Shown piece by piece: positions 1 to 6,780 of a stretch of 7,744 bases of DNA. The stretch is from Bacteroidales bacterium UBA5537. GTDB lineage: Bacteria; Bacteroidota; Bacteroidia; Bacteroidales; Lentimicrobiaceae. The stretch spans positions 17,137-24,880 of the forward strand of contig DINP01000073.1 of the NCBI GenBank assembly GCA_002426025.1, given 5' to 3'. Each line of letters starts with the position of its first letter. The stretch's first letter is position 1. A program made the position numbers and the translations under genes. The notes under the pieces were generated by a model. The model was not told the DNA's origin, did no database searches, and saw only the letters and a program-made list of their open reading frames with translations.

Positions 1-139
1 TACGCCTCATGAATAAATGCGTAAAAATTTGCATCATTTTAGTAAATTCAACCATTGAAAAAAAAGCCTGAACAGATCAATTTACCTGATTTTTATGGTA
101 TTATCCCCTTGTATTTACCATTTTTCCCTTATTTGGGAA

Positions 140-195
140 GGCAGTAAAACTAATAACCCAAAAAATCCCGATTTATTATGTTACTGCCGTTTTTT
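140..195 (+). terminator. Candidate rho-independent terminator of a gene left of the window
   Basis: GGCAGTAA at 140-147 pairs with TTACTGCC at 181-188. Inside it TAATAA (151-156) pairs with TTATTA (173-178), leaving a 16-nt loop and small internal loops. A run of six T residues follows at 190-195. A two-part stem plus T-run fits an intrinsic terminator reading on the + strand. A second small hairpin, TTCCC/GGGAA at 124-139, lies just before it. No complete gene precedes it in this window, so the gene it serves is either off the left edge or decayed. The AT-rich inner stem and long loop lower the certainty. Confidence 0.5.
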
Positions 196-471
196 ATTCA
201 TTTTCACTGACAAAGATAATACTTTCCGCATTCAATGTATTTAGTGAGGCAAAAAAGATGATAAACAAATTTAAAAAGTAGATGATTTGATTAAACATTT
301 CAACATTCAGGTCTCTGCCAAAGGCCAGATTTATTGGTTTTGGAAATAACTGACCGTCAGTTTACGGCTGATAAAAAACATTGCGGACTTACATAATTAT
401 CAACAAATTTGTTTTGCAAAGCCAGGGAATCGAGTATGACATAAACCTTCATAAAATAAACAATGTGGGGC

Positions 472-501
472 TTTTTATTTCTTAAAATCTCTATAGCTTT
501 G
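472..501 (+). promoter_or_regulatory. Candidate Bacteroidota sigma-ABfr-type promoter for the YitT pair
   Basis: TAGCTTTG at 494-501 matches the Bacteroidota -7 consensus TAnnTTTG in full. The expected -33 TTTG-like box is represented only by a T-run at 472-475, about 18 bp upstream. Transcription would begin roughly 40 nt before the ATG at 550. The match is by eye and depends mainly on the -7 box. Confidence 0.4.
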
Positions 502-549
502 CAGTCCCATAACCAGAATCTTTATTTCATTCATTAACAATACAATAAC

Positions 550-1476
550 ATGGCTTTTCTGCAAAACGAAAAACTTTTCTCGAAAAAATGGTTTATCGCT
601 TATTCCCTGATTGTCATCGGTTCATTTATACTGGCTGCAGGTTTTGTTTTGTTTATCAATCCATATAACATTGTACCCGGCGGCGTTTATGGTATCGGGA
701 TTGTTGTTCATAGCCTCACAGCCGGATTGTTCTCATTCTGGCCAACCGGAATACCCATCGGCCTTTTTGGGCTGGTACTGAATATACCGCTTACAATTAT
801 CGGTATAAAATTGCTGGGGCCCAGGTTTGGCGTTAAGACAGTGGTTGGCTTTGTGCTGACTTCTGTTTTTATGGATATGCTGACCATGATTGTTGGCGAA
901 GTTGATCCGCTGGGGTTGGGCAACGATATTCTGATGGCTTGTATTTTTGGAGGTGTGCTGATTGGTTTTGGTCTTGGGCTTATTTTTAAGTCAAAAGCAA
1001 CCTCTGGAGGATCGGATATTGTAGCAATGATCATCGCGAAATACACCCGCCTGCCCCTTGGTCAGTTGATGATTTATGTTGATTCTGTAATTGTGCTGTT
1101 TGGCCTGGCAGTCTTCCGCGACTGGCATATTCCACTTTATTCATGGATAGTGATTTTTGTTACAGGTAAGGTTATTGATATTACCATGCAAGGCGTTAGC
1201 TATGATAAAACCCTTTTTATTGTATCTAATCAGTTTGAACTGATAAGGGATAAGATTATCAACGACCTGAACCGTGGAGGTACCTTTATTCCCGGAAAGG
1301 GGATGTTTAACAATTCTGAAAAGACCATTATTTTTACCGTACTCAACAGGCGTGAACTGGCCATCCTCGAAGAATACATTCACCAGGTTGACCCGAAAGC
1401 TTTCGTTACCGTGATGGAAGCCAATGAGATACTTGGTAATGGGTTTAAATCGCTGCATGATAAAATTACCGAGTAG
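550..1476 (+). CDS. YitT family membrane protein, first of a tandem pair
   Basis: This 308-residue protein has the YitT architecture: an N-terminal multi-pass membrane domain (DUF161/YitT_membrane, about residues 13-215) and a C-terminal soluble domain (DUF2179, about 220-298). Hydrophobic segments begin near residues 15, 60, 90, 128, 172 and 197. The family-typical SKATSGGSD motif starts at residue 148 and is followed by a TRLPLGQ segment. The C-terminal domain shows NRGGTF, NRREL and the VDPKAFVTVMEANEILG region typical of DUF2179. The protein should sit in the inner membrane with DUF2179 in the cytoplasm. Its substrate is unknown, since YitT proteins are poorly characterised. The ATG at 550 matches the start of the paralogue downstream, as both begin MAFLQ. 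Compared with that paralogue it carries a longer loop around residues 55-66 (GLFSFWPTG). A -7 box at 494-501 may drive it. Family assignment is secure; function is not. Confidence 0.93.
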   Translation: MAFLQNEKLFSKKWFIAYSLIVIGSFILAAGFVLFINPYNIVPGGVYGIGIVVHSLTAGLFSFWPTGIPIGLFGLVLNIPLTIIGIKLLGPRFGVKTVVGFVLTSVFMDMLTMIVGEVDPLGLGNDILMACIFGGVLIGFGLGLIFKSKATSGGSDIVAMIIAKYTRLPLGQLMIYVDSVIVLFGLAVFRDWHIPLYSWIVIFVTGKVIDITMQGVSYDKTLFIVSNQFELIRDKIINDLNRGGTFIPGKGMFNNSEKTIIFTVLNRRELAILEEYIHQVDPKAFVTVMEANEILGNGFKSLHDKITE

Positions 1477-1485
1477 AACCGAAAA

Positions 1486-1493
1486 TATTTTTG
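1486..1493 (+). promoter_or_regulatory. Possible internal -7 promoter element before the second YitT gene
   Basis: TATTTTTG in the 47-bp gap between the two YitT genes fits the Bacteroidota -7 pattern TAnnTTTG. No convincing -33 box lies at the right distance, so it may be a chance match, and co-transcription from upstream is equally plausible. Confidence 0.25.
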
Positions 1494-1523
1494 ATCTTTT
1501 CAATGCATAAGCCCTGAAACAAT

Positions 1524-2417
1524 ATGGCATTCCTTCAGAAAGAGAAGCTCTTTACACGAAAGTGGTTTACGTCTTATGCCTTGATTATTACGGGCACATT
1601 CCTGGTTTCTCTGGGCTATGTCTATTTCATCGCCCCGTATAAAATTGTGCCGGGTGGGATTTACGGCATTTCTATTGTTCTTCACCACCTTTTCGGATTG
1701 CCAATTGGCGCCACTGCTTTGGCTTTCAACATACCACTTACCATTATCGGAACCAGGGTTTTAGGGCCTAGATTCGGCACAAAAACCGTTGTTGGATTTA
1801 TACTAACCTCTGTTTTTGTTGATTTGCTCTCCTATTATTCTCAGTATAAACCGCTGGTTGACAGCGACCCACTGCTTTCATCCATCTTCGGAGGGGCTTT
1901 GGTTGGAGCCGGAGTTGGCCTGATTTTTAAATCGAAAGCAACTTCGGGTGGTTCTGACGTTATTGCCATGATTATTGCCCGGTATACCCGCTTACCACTT
2001 GGGCAGCTTATGATGGGCGTTGACTCTGTAATTGTTCTTGTTGGATTTGTTGCTTTTGGCGATTGGCGCATTCCACTCTATTCATGGATTACCATTTTTG
2101 TGATGGGAAAAGTGATTGACGCAGTATTATCGGGCGTTTCGTACGAGAAAACAATCTTTATTGTATCAGATCAGTATGAAATTATCCGCGAAAAAATAAT
2201 CAAAGACCTGAATCGTGGAGGAACGTTTCTTCATGGAGAAGGCATGTTTAATGGCAGTGAAAAAAAAGTAATTTTTACCGTGGTGAACCGCCGCGAACTG
2301 GCTATGCTCGAAGAGTTTATAAATATCGTTGACCCGAAAGCCTTCCTAACGGTGATGGATGCCAATGAGATTCTAGGCCAGGGATTTAAATCGCTGAAGG
2401 ATAAACTTGAGGACTAG
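1524..2417 (+). CDS. YitT family membrane protein, second of a tandem pair
   Basis: This 297-residue protein is a clear paralogue of the preceding gene. It has the same MAFLQ start, the same multi-pass DUF161 membrane domain (about residues 13-205), SKATSGGSD starting at residue 137, the TRLPLGQLM segment, and a C-terminal DUF2179 domain (about 208-287) with NRGGTF, NRREL, DPKAFLTVMDANEILG and a GFKSL ending. It is shorter mainly because it lacks the extra loop near residue 60. The region before the third membrane segment also differs (SYYSQYKPLVDSD). Codon third positions differ widely from the first copy, so the duplication is not recent. It lies 47 bp downstream in the same direction, and the two are probably one transcription unit and may form a heteromer. 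The transported or sensed substrate is unknown. The gene ends with TAG before a repeat-rich convergent spacer. Confidence 0.93.
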   Translation: MAFLQKEKLFTRKWFTSYALIITGTFLVSLGYVYFIAPYKIVPGGIYGISIVLHHLFGLPIGATALAFNIPLTIIGTRVLGPRFGTKTVVGFILTSVFVDLLSYYSQYKPLVDSDPLLSSIFGGALVGAGVGLIFKSKATSGGSDVIAMIIARYTRLPLGQLMMGVDSVIVLVGFVAFGDWRIPLYSWITIFVMGKVIDAVLSGVSYEKTIFIVSDQYEIIREKIIKDLNRGGTFLHGEGMFNGSEKKVIFTVVNRRELAMLEEFINIVDPKAFLTVMDANEILGQGFKSLKDKLED

Positions 2418-2437
2418 GCGTTCTGCTTTCAAAAAAA

Positions 2438-2473
2438 GAGGGAGCGAAAATGAGCGAGGGAGCGAAAAAAGGC
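2438..2473. repeat. Two-copy 18-bp tandem repeat
   Basis: GAGGGAGCGAAAA occurs at 2438-2450 and 2456-2468, giving two 18-bp units directly after the second YitT gene. The 9-mer GGGAGCGAA recurs on the opposite strand at 6356-6364, where TTCGCTCCC runs into a small TCCC/GGGA hairpin (6361-6372). It is purine-rich, without an open reading frame of note. Its function is unknown. Confidence 0.6.
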
Positions 2474-2517
2474 GATGGGCTCGTAGTTCAGTGTTCTGAG
2501 TATTATGTTCTGGATGC

Positions 2518-2653
2518 CTTGTTATTCATTATGGCAGAGACGCGATGCTTCGCGTCTCTACAGGGTATGTTCTTTGTTTTTGGGTATTTATTATCATAAT
2601 GGCAGATATACGTGGCCTCGCACCTTTACGAGGTATGTTCCGGGGTTAGGTTA
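2518..2653. repeat. Two 68-bp tandem units with conserved flanks and different hairpin cores
   Basis: Two anchor words repeat with the same 68-bp offset: ATGGCAGA at 2531-2538 and 2599-2606, and GGTATGTTC at 2564-2572 and 2632-2640. Weaker similarity (TTATTCATT/TTATCATA) extends upstream of the first anchor, and a partial third copy may start near 2654 (TTATTCATT). The 25 bp between anchors is the same length in both units but differs in sequence. The first holds a perfect hairpin, the second an imperfect one, CCTCG at 2616-2620 pairing with CGAGG at 2629-2633. The repeat fills the convergent spacer between the YitT pair and rseP, a typical position for dispersed intergenic repeats or bidirectional terminators. 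No plausible gene is present here. Confidence 0.65.
2536..2559. terminator. Perfect 10-bp hairpin, possible bidirectional terminator or dispersed repeat
   Basis: AGAGACGCGA at 2536-2545 pairs exactly with TCGCGTCTCT at 2550-2559 around a TGCT loop. It sits between two convergent transcription units, where a bidirectional terminator would be expected. No T-run follows immediately on the + strand (the first, TTTGTTTTT, is about 12 bp away), so a classical intrinsic terminator is not proven. The GAGACGCGA...TCGCGTCTC type of palindrome is, to my recollection, a dispersed intergenic element in several bacterial phyla including Bacteroidota. That is from memory and not checked. Confidence 0.4.
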
Positions 2654-2786
2654 TTCATTTTTCATTCAGACGAATGCCCGCTCGTTTCAGACTTCCGACC
2701 TCCGACTTCTAACCAAATCACAGCCCGTTTGAAGTTGCGTAGAAAACAGCCCATGTCAAAAGTACAATCCAGAAATATCTCAATAA

Positions 2787-4106
2787 TTACCTGAAGAGTT
2801 TGATAATATCATTCCCGTTGGCAAAAATCAGCAATCCAAAAAGGAGGATCATTCCTACAATCTGGGCATATTCAAGGAATTTATCAGAAGGTTTGCGGCC
2901 GGTTACGATCTCGTAAAGCAGAAACATTACATGCCCGCCATCAAGTGCAGGGATTGGAAGCACATTAAGGATAGCCAGCATGATAGAGAGGAAAGCAGTT
3001 AAGCCCCAGAAAGCCGACCAATCCCATTGTGATGGGAATATATTTCCAATGGTAATAAATCCACCAACCGATTCGTAAGCTTTAACTTCTGGTGAGAATA
3101 GTAACTTCAACTGTTTCAGGTAATTTCCCACTCCCCGCCATGTGCGGGCAAATCCGGCAGGAATAGCAGCTAAAAATGAATATTCTTTTTCGCTGAATTT
3201 AAAATGGCTGGCCGGATTGGTATAAGCTCCAATTAATCCGGTTTCAGGAACCATAACTTTGTAAGATAGTGAATCGGGGCCTCGCAACACCTTCAGATTG
3301 ATTTCTTTCGATTTATAAGCAGGAAGCAGCGCTCTGAACTGATCGAAATATTCAACCACAGAATCATTGATTCCAACAATCCGATCACCTTTTTGTAATC
3401 CAGCTTCTTCAGCAACCGAACCTTTCGAAAAACCTTCAATTACAAAAGGCATACGGGGACTAATAAAATCAGGTGACTGATGCTTAAGTAGTTTAGCAAG
3501 AAAGCCTGCAGGAATAGTAACTGTAACAGGTTCACCGTTGCGAACAACCTGAATGGTTTTAGCATTATCGAGAATGATACGACCAGGGATTTTAAGGAAA
3601 TCTTCGACCTGCTCATTATCAACAGTTAAAATAATATCGCCATTGCGCAAGCCCATTTCCTGAGCAACCGAATCGGCTACGATACCATATTTTACTTCAG
3701 AAGTTGGTAAATACTGCTCACCCCAGGCCCAAAGCATACCAATATATATGGCAATGGCAAGCAGGATATTTACTGTAACACCTCCCAGCATAATAATCAA
3801 CCGCTGCCACGATGGTTTACTCCTGAATTCCCATGGCTCGGGTGGCAGCATCATCTGCTCTTTGTCCATTGATTCATCAATCATACCCGATATTTTAACA
3901 TAACCTCCCAAAGGAAGCCAGCCAAGGCCATACTCGGTTTCCCCTTTTTTGAATTTAAACAGCGAGAACCATGGATTGAAAAACAGGTAAAACTTTTCGA
4001 CACGGGTTTTAAATAGCTTGGCTGTGATAAAGTGGCCAAACTCATGAAAAATAACCAATATTGATAAGCTAAGCAGTAATTGTGCAGCCTTGATAAGAAT
4101 TTCCAT
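2787..4106 (-). CDS. rseP: RseP-like site-2 zinc metalloprotease (M50B)
   Basis: This 439-residue intramembrane protease should cut within the membrane segments of substrates such as anti-sigma factors. The substrate here is unknown. The zinc-binding HEFGH motif (HExxH) lies at residues 21-25 in the first membrane helix. It is followed by the family PLGGYVK segment at 65-71, a second membrane helix about 103-126, two PDZ domains (about 138-200 and 219-277, each with a G-L-x-x-G-D turn), and the third zinc ligand in the ALDGGH motif (Asp389). A last helix runs about 417-429. Length and order match the usual 430-450-residue family. The start ATG at 4106 places HExxH at the expected position. 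It is the last gene of the minus-strand cluster, 72 bp after dxr. In many bacteria rseP lies beside dxr, as here. All catalytic residues are present. Identity as RseP rather than another S2P type is supported by the two PDZ domains and the neighbour. Confidence 0.95.
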   Translation of the reverse strand: MEILIKAAQLLLSLSILVIFHEFGHFITAKLFKTRVEKFYLFFNPWFSLFKFKKGETEYGLGWLPLGGYVKISGMIDESMDKEQMMLPPEPWEFRSKPSWQRLIIMLGGVTVNILLAIAIYIGMLWAWGEQYLPTSEVKYGIVADSVAQEMGLRNGDIILTVDNEQVEDFLKIPGRIILDNAKTIQVVRNGEPVTVTIPAGFLAKLLKHQSPDFISPRMPFVIEGFSKGSVAEEAGLQKGDRIVGINDSVVEYFDQFRALLPAYKSKEINLKVLRGPDSLSYKVMVPETGLIGAYTNPASHFKFSEKEYSFLAAIPAGFARTWRGVGNYLKQLKLLFSPEVKAYESVGGFITIGNIFPSQWDWSAFWGLTAFLSIMLAILNVLPIPALDGGHVMFLLYEIVTGRKPSDKFLEYAQIVGMILLFGLLIFANGNDIIKLFR

Positions 4107-4178
4107 CTTTATTTTGAAGTATTAAAATTGAACTTACTAAACAACATTCTATTGTTATGGTTTTTGATCATGTGAAAA

Positions 4179-5330
4179 TCAGCCCGCTATTTCCATAGCG
4201 AGTATTCTTGAAATCCTGTCTGTTTCGGCCAATGCAGCATAATCAGGCTGCTCGATAAAATCAACCTTTTCCATACACGATTCGATTATCCCTGGAATAT
4301 CGGCAAACCCTATTTTGTCTTTTAAAAAGGCATTTACGGCCACTTCGTTGGCGGCATTCAATATACAAGGCATATTGCCACCCATTTTAAGTGCTTCATA
4401 AGCCAGTGCCAGACAACGGAAGTTTTCATAATCGGGTTTTCCGAAGGTCAGTTCGGGGTAATCGGCAAAGTTGAAGCGGGGGGAAGGCGACTTCAAACGG
4501 TTGGGATAAGAAAGCGCGTATTGAATCGGCAGTTTCATATCGGCCAGTCCCATCTGGGCTTTTATTGATCCGTCTTCAAACTGAACCATGCTGTGGATAA
4601 CCGACTGAGGATGCACAATTACGTCAATCTGATCAGCCGAAAGGCCAAAAAGCCATTTAGCTTCTATCACTTCGAGCCCTTTGTTCATCAGCGTGGCTGA
4701 ATCAATTGTAATTTTGCAGCCCATGTTCCAGTTTGGATGTCTAAGAGCTTCTGTTTTGGTAGCTTTTTTCAGAAATTCGCTGTCCTTTCCCAGGAATGGC
4801 CCACCGGAGGCTGTGAGATAAATCTTTTCGACCTTGTTGTGATACTCTCCGGCAAGACATTGAAAGATTGCCGAATGTTCGGAATCAACAGGAAAAAGAT
4901 TGACCCCTTTCTGCTTCGCCAAACGGGTAACCAGTTCGCCGGCAACCACAAAAGTTTCTTTATTGGCTATTGCTATCTGCCGCCCGGCTTTAATTGCACT
5001 AAGGGTAGGCCGTAGCCCGGCATATCCGACAAGGGCGACTAAAACCATATCAATGGTTTCCATTTCAATTATCTGGCAAAGGGCTTCTTCGCCGGCGTAC
5101 ACCTTAATATTATATGGCTCAAGGGCCTTGGCGACTTTTTGATAGAGGTGTTCAGCGCCTATTACCACCGCGTTTGGCCTGAATTCGATGGCCTGGCTGA
5201 TCAGCAGACCTGCATTGCTGTTGGCCGACAGTACTTCCACCTCAAAATGTTCGGCCTGCTCACGGATAACCTCAAGTGCCTGCGTTCCGATTGAACCTGT
5301 TGAACCAAGTATGGCGATGCGTTTTTTCAA
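4179..5330 (-). CDS. dxr: 1-deoxy-D-xylulose 5-phosphate reductoisomerase
   Basis: Dxr converts 1-deoxy-D-xylulose 5-phosphate to 2-C-methyl-D-erythritol 4-phosphate with NADPH, the committed step of the MEP isoprenoid pathway in the cytoplasm. Numbered from the TTG start, the NADPH-binding GSTGSIG is at 9-15, ANKE at 122-125, the metal-binding PVDSEH at 147-152 (Asp149, Glu151), SGG at 175-177, HPNW at 198-201, and MNKGLE at 215-220 (Glu220, metal ligand). All catalytic residues seen in the family are present. I prefer the TTG at 5328-5330. It gives about 383 residues with the family-typical (M)KKRIAILGSTGSIG beginning, 17 bp after the stop of the upstream M23 gene. An ATG at 5396 is in frame but would add 22 basic residues encoded inside the M23 gene's 3' end, an extension unlike other Dxr proteins. 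It is probably co-transcribed with the M23 gene and rseP. Confidence 0.95.
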   Translation of the reverse strand: MKKRIAILGSTGSIGTQALEVIREQAEHFEVEVLSANSNAGLLISQAIEFRPNAVVIGAEHLYQKVAKALEPYNIKVYAGEEALCQIIEMETIDMVLVALVGYAGLRPTLSAIKAGRQIAIANKETFVVAGELVTRLAKQKGVNLFPVDSEHSAIFQCLAGEYHNKVEKIYLTASGGPFLGKDSEFLKKATKTEALRHPNWNMGCKITIDSATLMNKGLEVIEAKWLFGLSADQIDVIVHPQSVIHSMVQFEDGSIKAQMGLADMKLPIQYALSYPNRLKSPSPRFNFADYPELTFGKPDYENFRCLALAYEALKMGGNMPCILNAANEVAVNAFLKDKIGFADIPGIIESCMEKVDFIEQPDYAALAETDRISRILAMEIAG

Positions 5331-5347
5331 TTGCTGGTCAGGATTAA

Positions 5348-6256
5348 TCAGAACTTGATGTAGTCTTCGGGATTTACGGCCTTTCCGTTTATCCATAATT
5401 CAAAATGCAGATGGGGACCAGTTGAAAACTCACCTGAATCGCCCACTATGGCAATGGTTTCACCAGCCCTTACAAATGCACCCTGCTTGCGCAATAAAAC
5501 CGAATTGTGCTTGTAAACCGAAATAACATTTCCGGGGTGCTGAATGGCAATTACATAGCCGGTTTCGGCTGTCCATTCCGAAAAGATAACTGTGCCATCG
5601 TAGGCCGACTTTATGGCTTCGTTGCTTGCAGCAGCCACATCAAGTCCGAAATGTTGCTGCGAAGGATTGAAACGGTTCGATATGATTCCCTTAAGAGGTG
5701 TAAAGAAACGGAGTTTGCTCAATGGCAGGTTTTTCCTTTCGGTCTCCTTTTCGCCAACCTTAAGATTATAAAGGTTCTGGGCTTCGTAATCGGCCCTTAA
5801 AATGGAGTCTTCCTTGCTGCGGGTATTGTTTATACCGGCATATTTAGCCCTTCCGGCTGAATCGGGTAACTCATTTGCCATTTCGGTTTCGAAATCTTCG
5901 CCCGCCAATACCTTTTTCATATTACGGATAAAAAGGTCCTTGCTTTTAACGGCATCCTCAATAGAATCGGCCCTGAGCTGCAATTCATACAAGTCGTTTT
6001 GAATATTGGTATCCTTATAACCAGGGATATATTCACGCAAGGGCGTAAAAGCGATAAGATAGGTTGTCAGAAATATGAGGATAATGGCAAGCATACCCGT
6101 AACCACGAATACGTTGAGGCGCGACAGACGGAACGAGAGCTTTTCCTCGAAGGTGTCTTCGTTTAGGATAATAAGCCGGTATTTATCCCTTAGCTTATGG
6201 TACCAACGTACTTTCTTTTCTGAATCGGGGTCAGCGACTGCTTTCCGAAATGCCAT
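5348..6256 (-). CDS. Membrane-anchored M23 family metallopeptidase
   Basis: This 302-residue protein has a basic cytoplasmic N-terminus, one membrane helix (about residues 48-70), an extracytoplasmic helical, probably coiled-coil stretch (about 83-115), a linker, and a C-terminal M23 (LytM/lysostaphin-type) domain (about 185-297). The zinc ligands are visible as HFGLD (His202, Asp206) and HLHFE (His284), with the accessory His250 in YKHNS and His282. The fold's GDSGEFSTGPHLHF segment is intact, so it should be an active peptidoglycan endopeptidase rather than a degenerate activator. The ATG at 6256 is preceded by a purine-rich AAAGGAAA stretch, and a GATATTTG near 6288-6295 on the minus strand resembles a -7 box imperfectly. 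It leads the M23-dxr-rseP cluster. Its stop lies 17 bp before the preferred dxr start. The target bond in the cell wall cannot be told from the sequence. Confidence 0.92.
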   Translation of the reverse strand: MAFRKAVADPDSEKKVRWYHKLRDKYRLIILNEDTFEEKLSFRLSRLNVFVVTGMLAIILIFLTTYLIAFTPLREYIPGYKDTNIQNDLYELQLRADSIEDAVKSKDLFIRNMKKVLAGEDFETEMANELPDSAGRAKYAGINNTRSKEDSILRADYEAQNLYNLKVGEKETERKNLPLSKLRFFTPLKGIISNRFNPSQQHFGLDVAAASNEAIKSAYDGTVIFSEWTAETGYVIAIQHPGNVISVYKHNSVLLRKQGAFVRAGETIAIVGDSGEFSTGPHLHFELWINGKAVNPEDYIKF

Positions 6257-6540
6257 TTTCCTTTTCTACTTTATAATCAGCCTGCAAATATCGAAAAAAA
6301 AGCGCTACGGGCAGATTAAGTTTTTGGGTGAGGATGGGTTGATGGTCTTATTTTGTTCGCTCCCTGCGGGGACAGGCACAATGCATTAAATATAATGAAT
6401 AGAGCGCCGAAGATGCTAGATATAAAACAACCATGGAAGGAGTGAAAAGGAAACCAAGATAAAACCAGCCATAAATACATATCAGACCCGAAGGGCTAGA
6501 ACCCTGCCTCCATGCCTTCTAAATGCAATAAAATATCTGA

Positions 6541-6780
6541 TAAAATAGCTACAGGTCTCTTACGATCAAGCAAAGCCGTCTTAAAGTGAAGCATAACGAT
6601 TTAGTAATATCGCATAACTGTTTTACAATTAAGCATAAAGGATTAGCAGCAAAGCATAATGTACCGTCAGTTAAACATAGTAATCTTACAGTGCAGCATA
6701 TCGTTCTGATAGTGATATATATTAGTCTATAAATGAAGCATAGCAGATTACCGATAAAGCATTGCAGTCTGTCAATGTAG
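6541..6780 (+). pseudogene. Possible eroded heptapeptide-repeat gene (x-x-L-T-V-K-H)
   Basis: The frame starting at 6541 is open for 63 codons to a TAA at 6730-6732. It reads as heptads such as SRLKVKH, NDLVISH, NCFTIKH and SNLTVQH. Position 3 is Leu in most units although encoded by CTT, TTA, CTG and CTA. Position 5 is Val, Ile, Met or Ala. Position 7 is nearly always His. After the TAA an ATG at 6733 continues the same repeat (MKH, SRLPIKH, CSLSM) to TAG at 6778-6780. Synonymous Leu variation argues for past coding selection. No good start codon lies upstream (in-frame TGA at 6538), and stops interrupt it, so if it was a gene it is now broken. I recognise no family. The alternative is a non-coding array that is open by chance. 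Confidence 0.3.

Larger units (their letters stand above)
1..549. other. Gene-free AT-rich leader region upstream of the YitT pair
   Basis: No intact gene is visible. The stretch holds a long hairpin followed by T residues (140-195), an inverted repeat AACTGAC-c-GTCAGTT at 348-362, a perfect 12-bp palindrome AACAAATTTGTT at 402-413, and a candidate promoter near 472-501. Short open segments read like protein but switch frame. One runs from TTG at 55 to a TAA at the base of the hairpin. Another runs from ATG 258 to a stop at 279 (MINKFKK) and is continued in the adjacent frame at 278-349 by a 23-residue segment ending QIYWFWK. These could be scraps of a decayed gene, but I recognise no family. 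Confidence 0.5.

Noticed and set aside
708..2071. Minus-strand open frames opposite the YitT genes
   Set aside because: Similar shadows appear at the same place in both paralogues, reflecting the shared coding sequence on the + strand rather than a second gene.
2475..2515. tRNA-like start (GGGCTCGTAGTTCAGTG)
   Set aside because: It resembles the acceptor and D-arm start of a tRNA, but no anticodon stem, TTCGA-type T-loop or matching 3' acceptor follows.
2505..2794. Open frames of 75 and 60 codons in the convergent spacer
   Set aside because: They run across the 68-bp repeat and hairpins, show no protein-like pattern, and overlap each other in different frames.
4737..5142. Plus-strand open frames within dxr
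   Set aside because: They are antisense to a gene with complete catalytic motifs, so they are shadows of its codon usage.
5507..6389. Plus-strand open frames opposite the M23 gene
   Set aside because: They are antisense to a well-supported peptidase and lack family features of their own.
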